Positions 6,513-7,109 of a DNA stretch of 7,109 nt are shown piece by piece. Every line of letters begins with the position of its first letter. The first letter of the stretch is position 1. The translations under genes and the position numbers were made by a program. Source of the stretch: Desulfocapsa sulfexigens (GTDB lineage Bacteria; Desulfobacterota; Desulfobulbia; Desulfobulbales; Desulfocapsaceae); NCBI GenBank assembly GCA_015661935.1, contig DQVD01000262.1, forward strand, positions 1 through 7,109, written 5' to 3'. Below the pieces are notes generated by a model. That model had not been told where the DNA came from and did not search any database. It saw only the letters and a list, made by a program, of their open reading frames with translations.

Positions 6513-7109
6513 TATCTTTCCCAAACATAGATCCCGTGATATTTGGAATTGGTCCTCTGCAGGTTCGCTGGTATGGACTAATGTATGTCCTTGGCTTTGC
6601 TGCCAGTTATTTCCTTGTCTTAAAACAGATACGCGATTTTTCCTACAAGGAGCTTGAACCCTGTTTTGAAAACCTGAATCTTGTTCTGATCCTCTCAGTG
6701 ATTGTAGGCGGCCGCCTTGGCTATGTTTTCTTTTATAATTTTTCCTATTATATGCAACACCCTCTGGAAATCCCCGCCACCTGGACAGGGGGAATGTCTT
6801 TTCACGGGGCCTGTATTGGCTGCCTGGTGGGAGGATACCTCTATACCAGAAAAAACAAACTGAATTTCTGGACCTGTGCAGATCTCTATGTAGTAACCAT
6901 GCCCGTTGGCTTTGCACTTGGGCGTCTTGGGAACTTTATTAACGGAGAATTATTTGGCAGAACAACCACGGTTCCATGGGCCATGGTGTTTCCGGGTGGC
7001 GGCCCCCAGGCACGGCATCCATCCCAGCTCTATGAAATGGTGCTGGAAGGATTTCTACTTTTTACAATTCTCTGGTTTTTTAAAGACCGACCATGGAAAG
7101 AAAATAAAA
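6509..7109 (+). CDS. lgt: Prolipoprotein diacylglyceryl transferase, N-terminal two thirds (runs off right edge)
   Basis: Lgt moves diacylglycerol from phosphatidylglycerol to the lipobox cysteine of prolipoproteins, the first step of lipoprotein maturation in the inner membrane. Two hundred codons are present and no stop occurs before the window ends; the family is usually about 260-290 residues. The sequence opens with [20 protein letters not shown] (4-23), the usual Lgt N terminus. It continues with [11 protein letters not shown] (67-77), TGGMSFHG (93-100) with His99 at the position of the essential E. coli His103, the Lgt signature [14 protein letters not shown] (138-151), and RHPSQLYE (169-176). 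Hydrophobic segments near 10-38, 56-76, 95-112, 127-142 and 176-192 fit a multi-pass membrane protein. The loop between FPG and RHPS is short compared with E. coli. ATG overlaps the mnmG stop as ATGA. A GGGGA (6493-6497) 11 bases upstream could help ribosome binding, and translational coupling is likely. Confidence 0.96.
   Translation, partial: MISFPNIDPVIFGIGPLQVRWYGLMYVLGFAASYFLVLKQIRDFSYKELEPCFENLNLVLILSVIVGGRLGYVFFYNFSYYMQHPLEIPATWTGGMSFHGACIGCLVGGYLYTRKNKLNFWTCADLYVVTMPVGFALGRLGNFINGELFGRTTTVPWAMVFPGGGPQARHPSQLYEMVLEGFLLFTILWFFKDRPWKENK

Noticed and set aside
6462..6917. Minus-strand 151-residue open frame
   Set aside because: It is antisense to lgt, which has unmistakable family motifs; the antisense translation is rich in R, Q and S with no domain features.

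Overview
The window looks like an ordinary chromosomal stretch of a Gram-negative bacterium with GC content in the mid-40s by eye. The informational genes are highly conserved. An anaerobic Desulfobacterota-type organism (Desulfobulbales-like) is my best guess from the style of the L34 and RnpA proteins, but this rests on memory and not on a search. The combination rpmH-rnpA plus mnmG suggests the rpmH/rnpA/mnmG neighbourhood that often lies near the replication origin. No dnaA gene or convincing DnaA-box cluster is visible here.

Layout, left to right. On the minus strand, rpmH (ribosomal protein L34, 138-275) is followed by the first 19 codons of rnpA (RNase P protein, running off the left edge). 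A strong 19-bp hairpin repeat lies between them. A 367-base divergent intergenic region follows. It holds a second copy of the same repeat, just before a plus-strand SAM-dependent methyltransferase gene (643-1470) of unknown substrate. Seven bases later comes trkH (1478-2935), the K+-translocating membrane subunit. It converges, with only 14 bases between the stop codons, on trkA (minus strand, stop at 2950), the cytosolic nucleotide-binding regulatory subunit of the same transporter. After a second divergent intergenic region carrying the third copy of the repeat, mnmG (4614-6512) and lgt (6509 to the right edge, incomplete) run on the plus strand with a 4-base ATGA overlap.

How the genes work together. 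TrkH and TrkA form one K+ uptake system although they sit on opposite strands. MnmG modifies the wobble uridine of tRNAs, L34 is a 50S subunit protein, RnpA is the protein cofactor of RNase P, and Lgt starts lipoprotein maturation in the inner membrane. The methyltransferase is probably co-transcribed with trkH, but nothing in its sequence ties it to potassium transport.

The most notable non-gene signal is a family of three hairpin repeats of about 70 bases (67-136, 553-620, 4483-4554). Their stems keep pairing through compensatory changes, and all three share a TTATCC tail. Each copy sits just in front of a gene. One lies 9 bases ahead of the TTG start of rnpA, and two inverted copies bracket the methyltransferase-trkH-trkA block. 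I see no phage, CRISPR, transposase, tRNA or rRNA gene, and no evidence of a wholly new multi-gene system.
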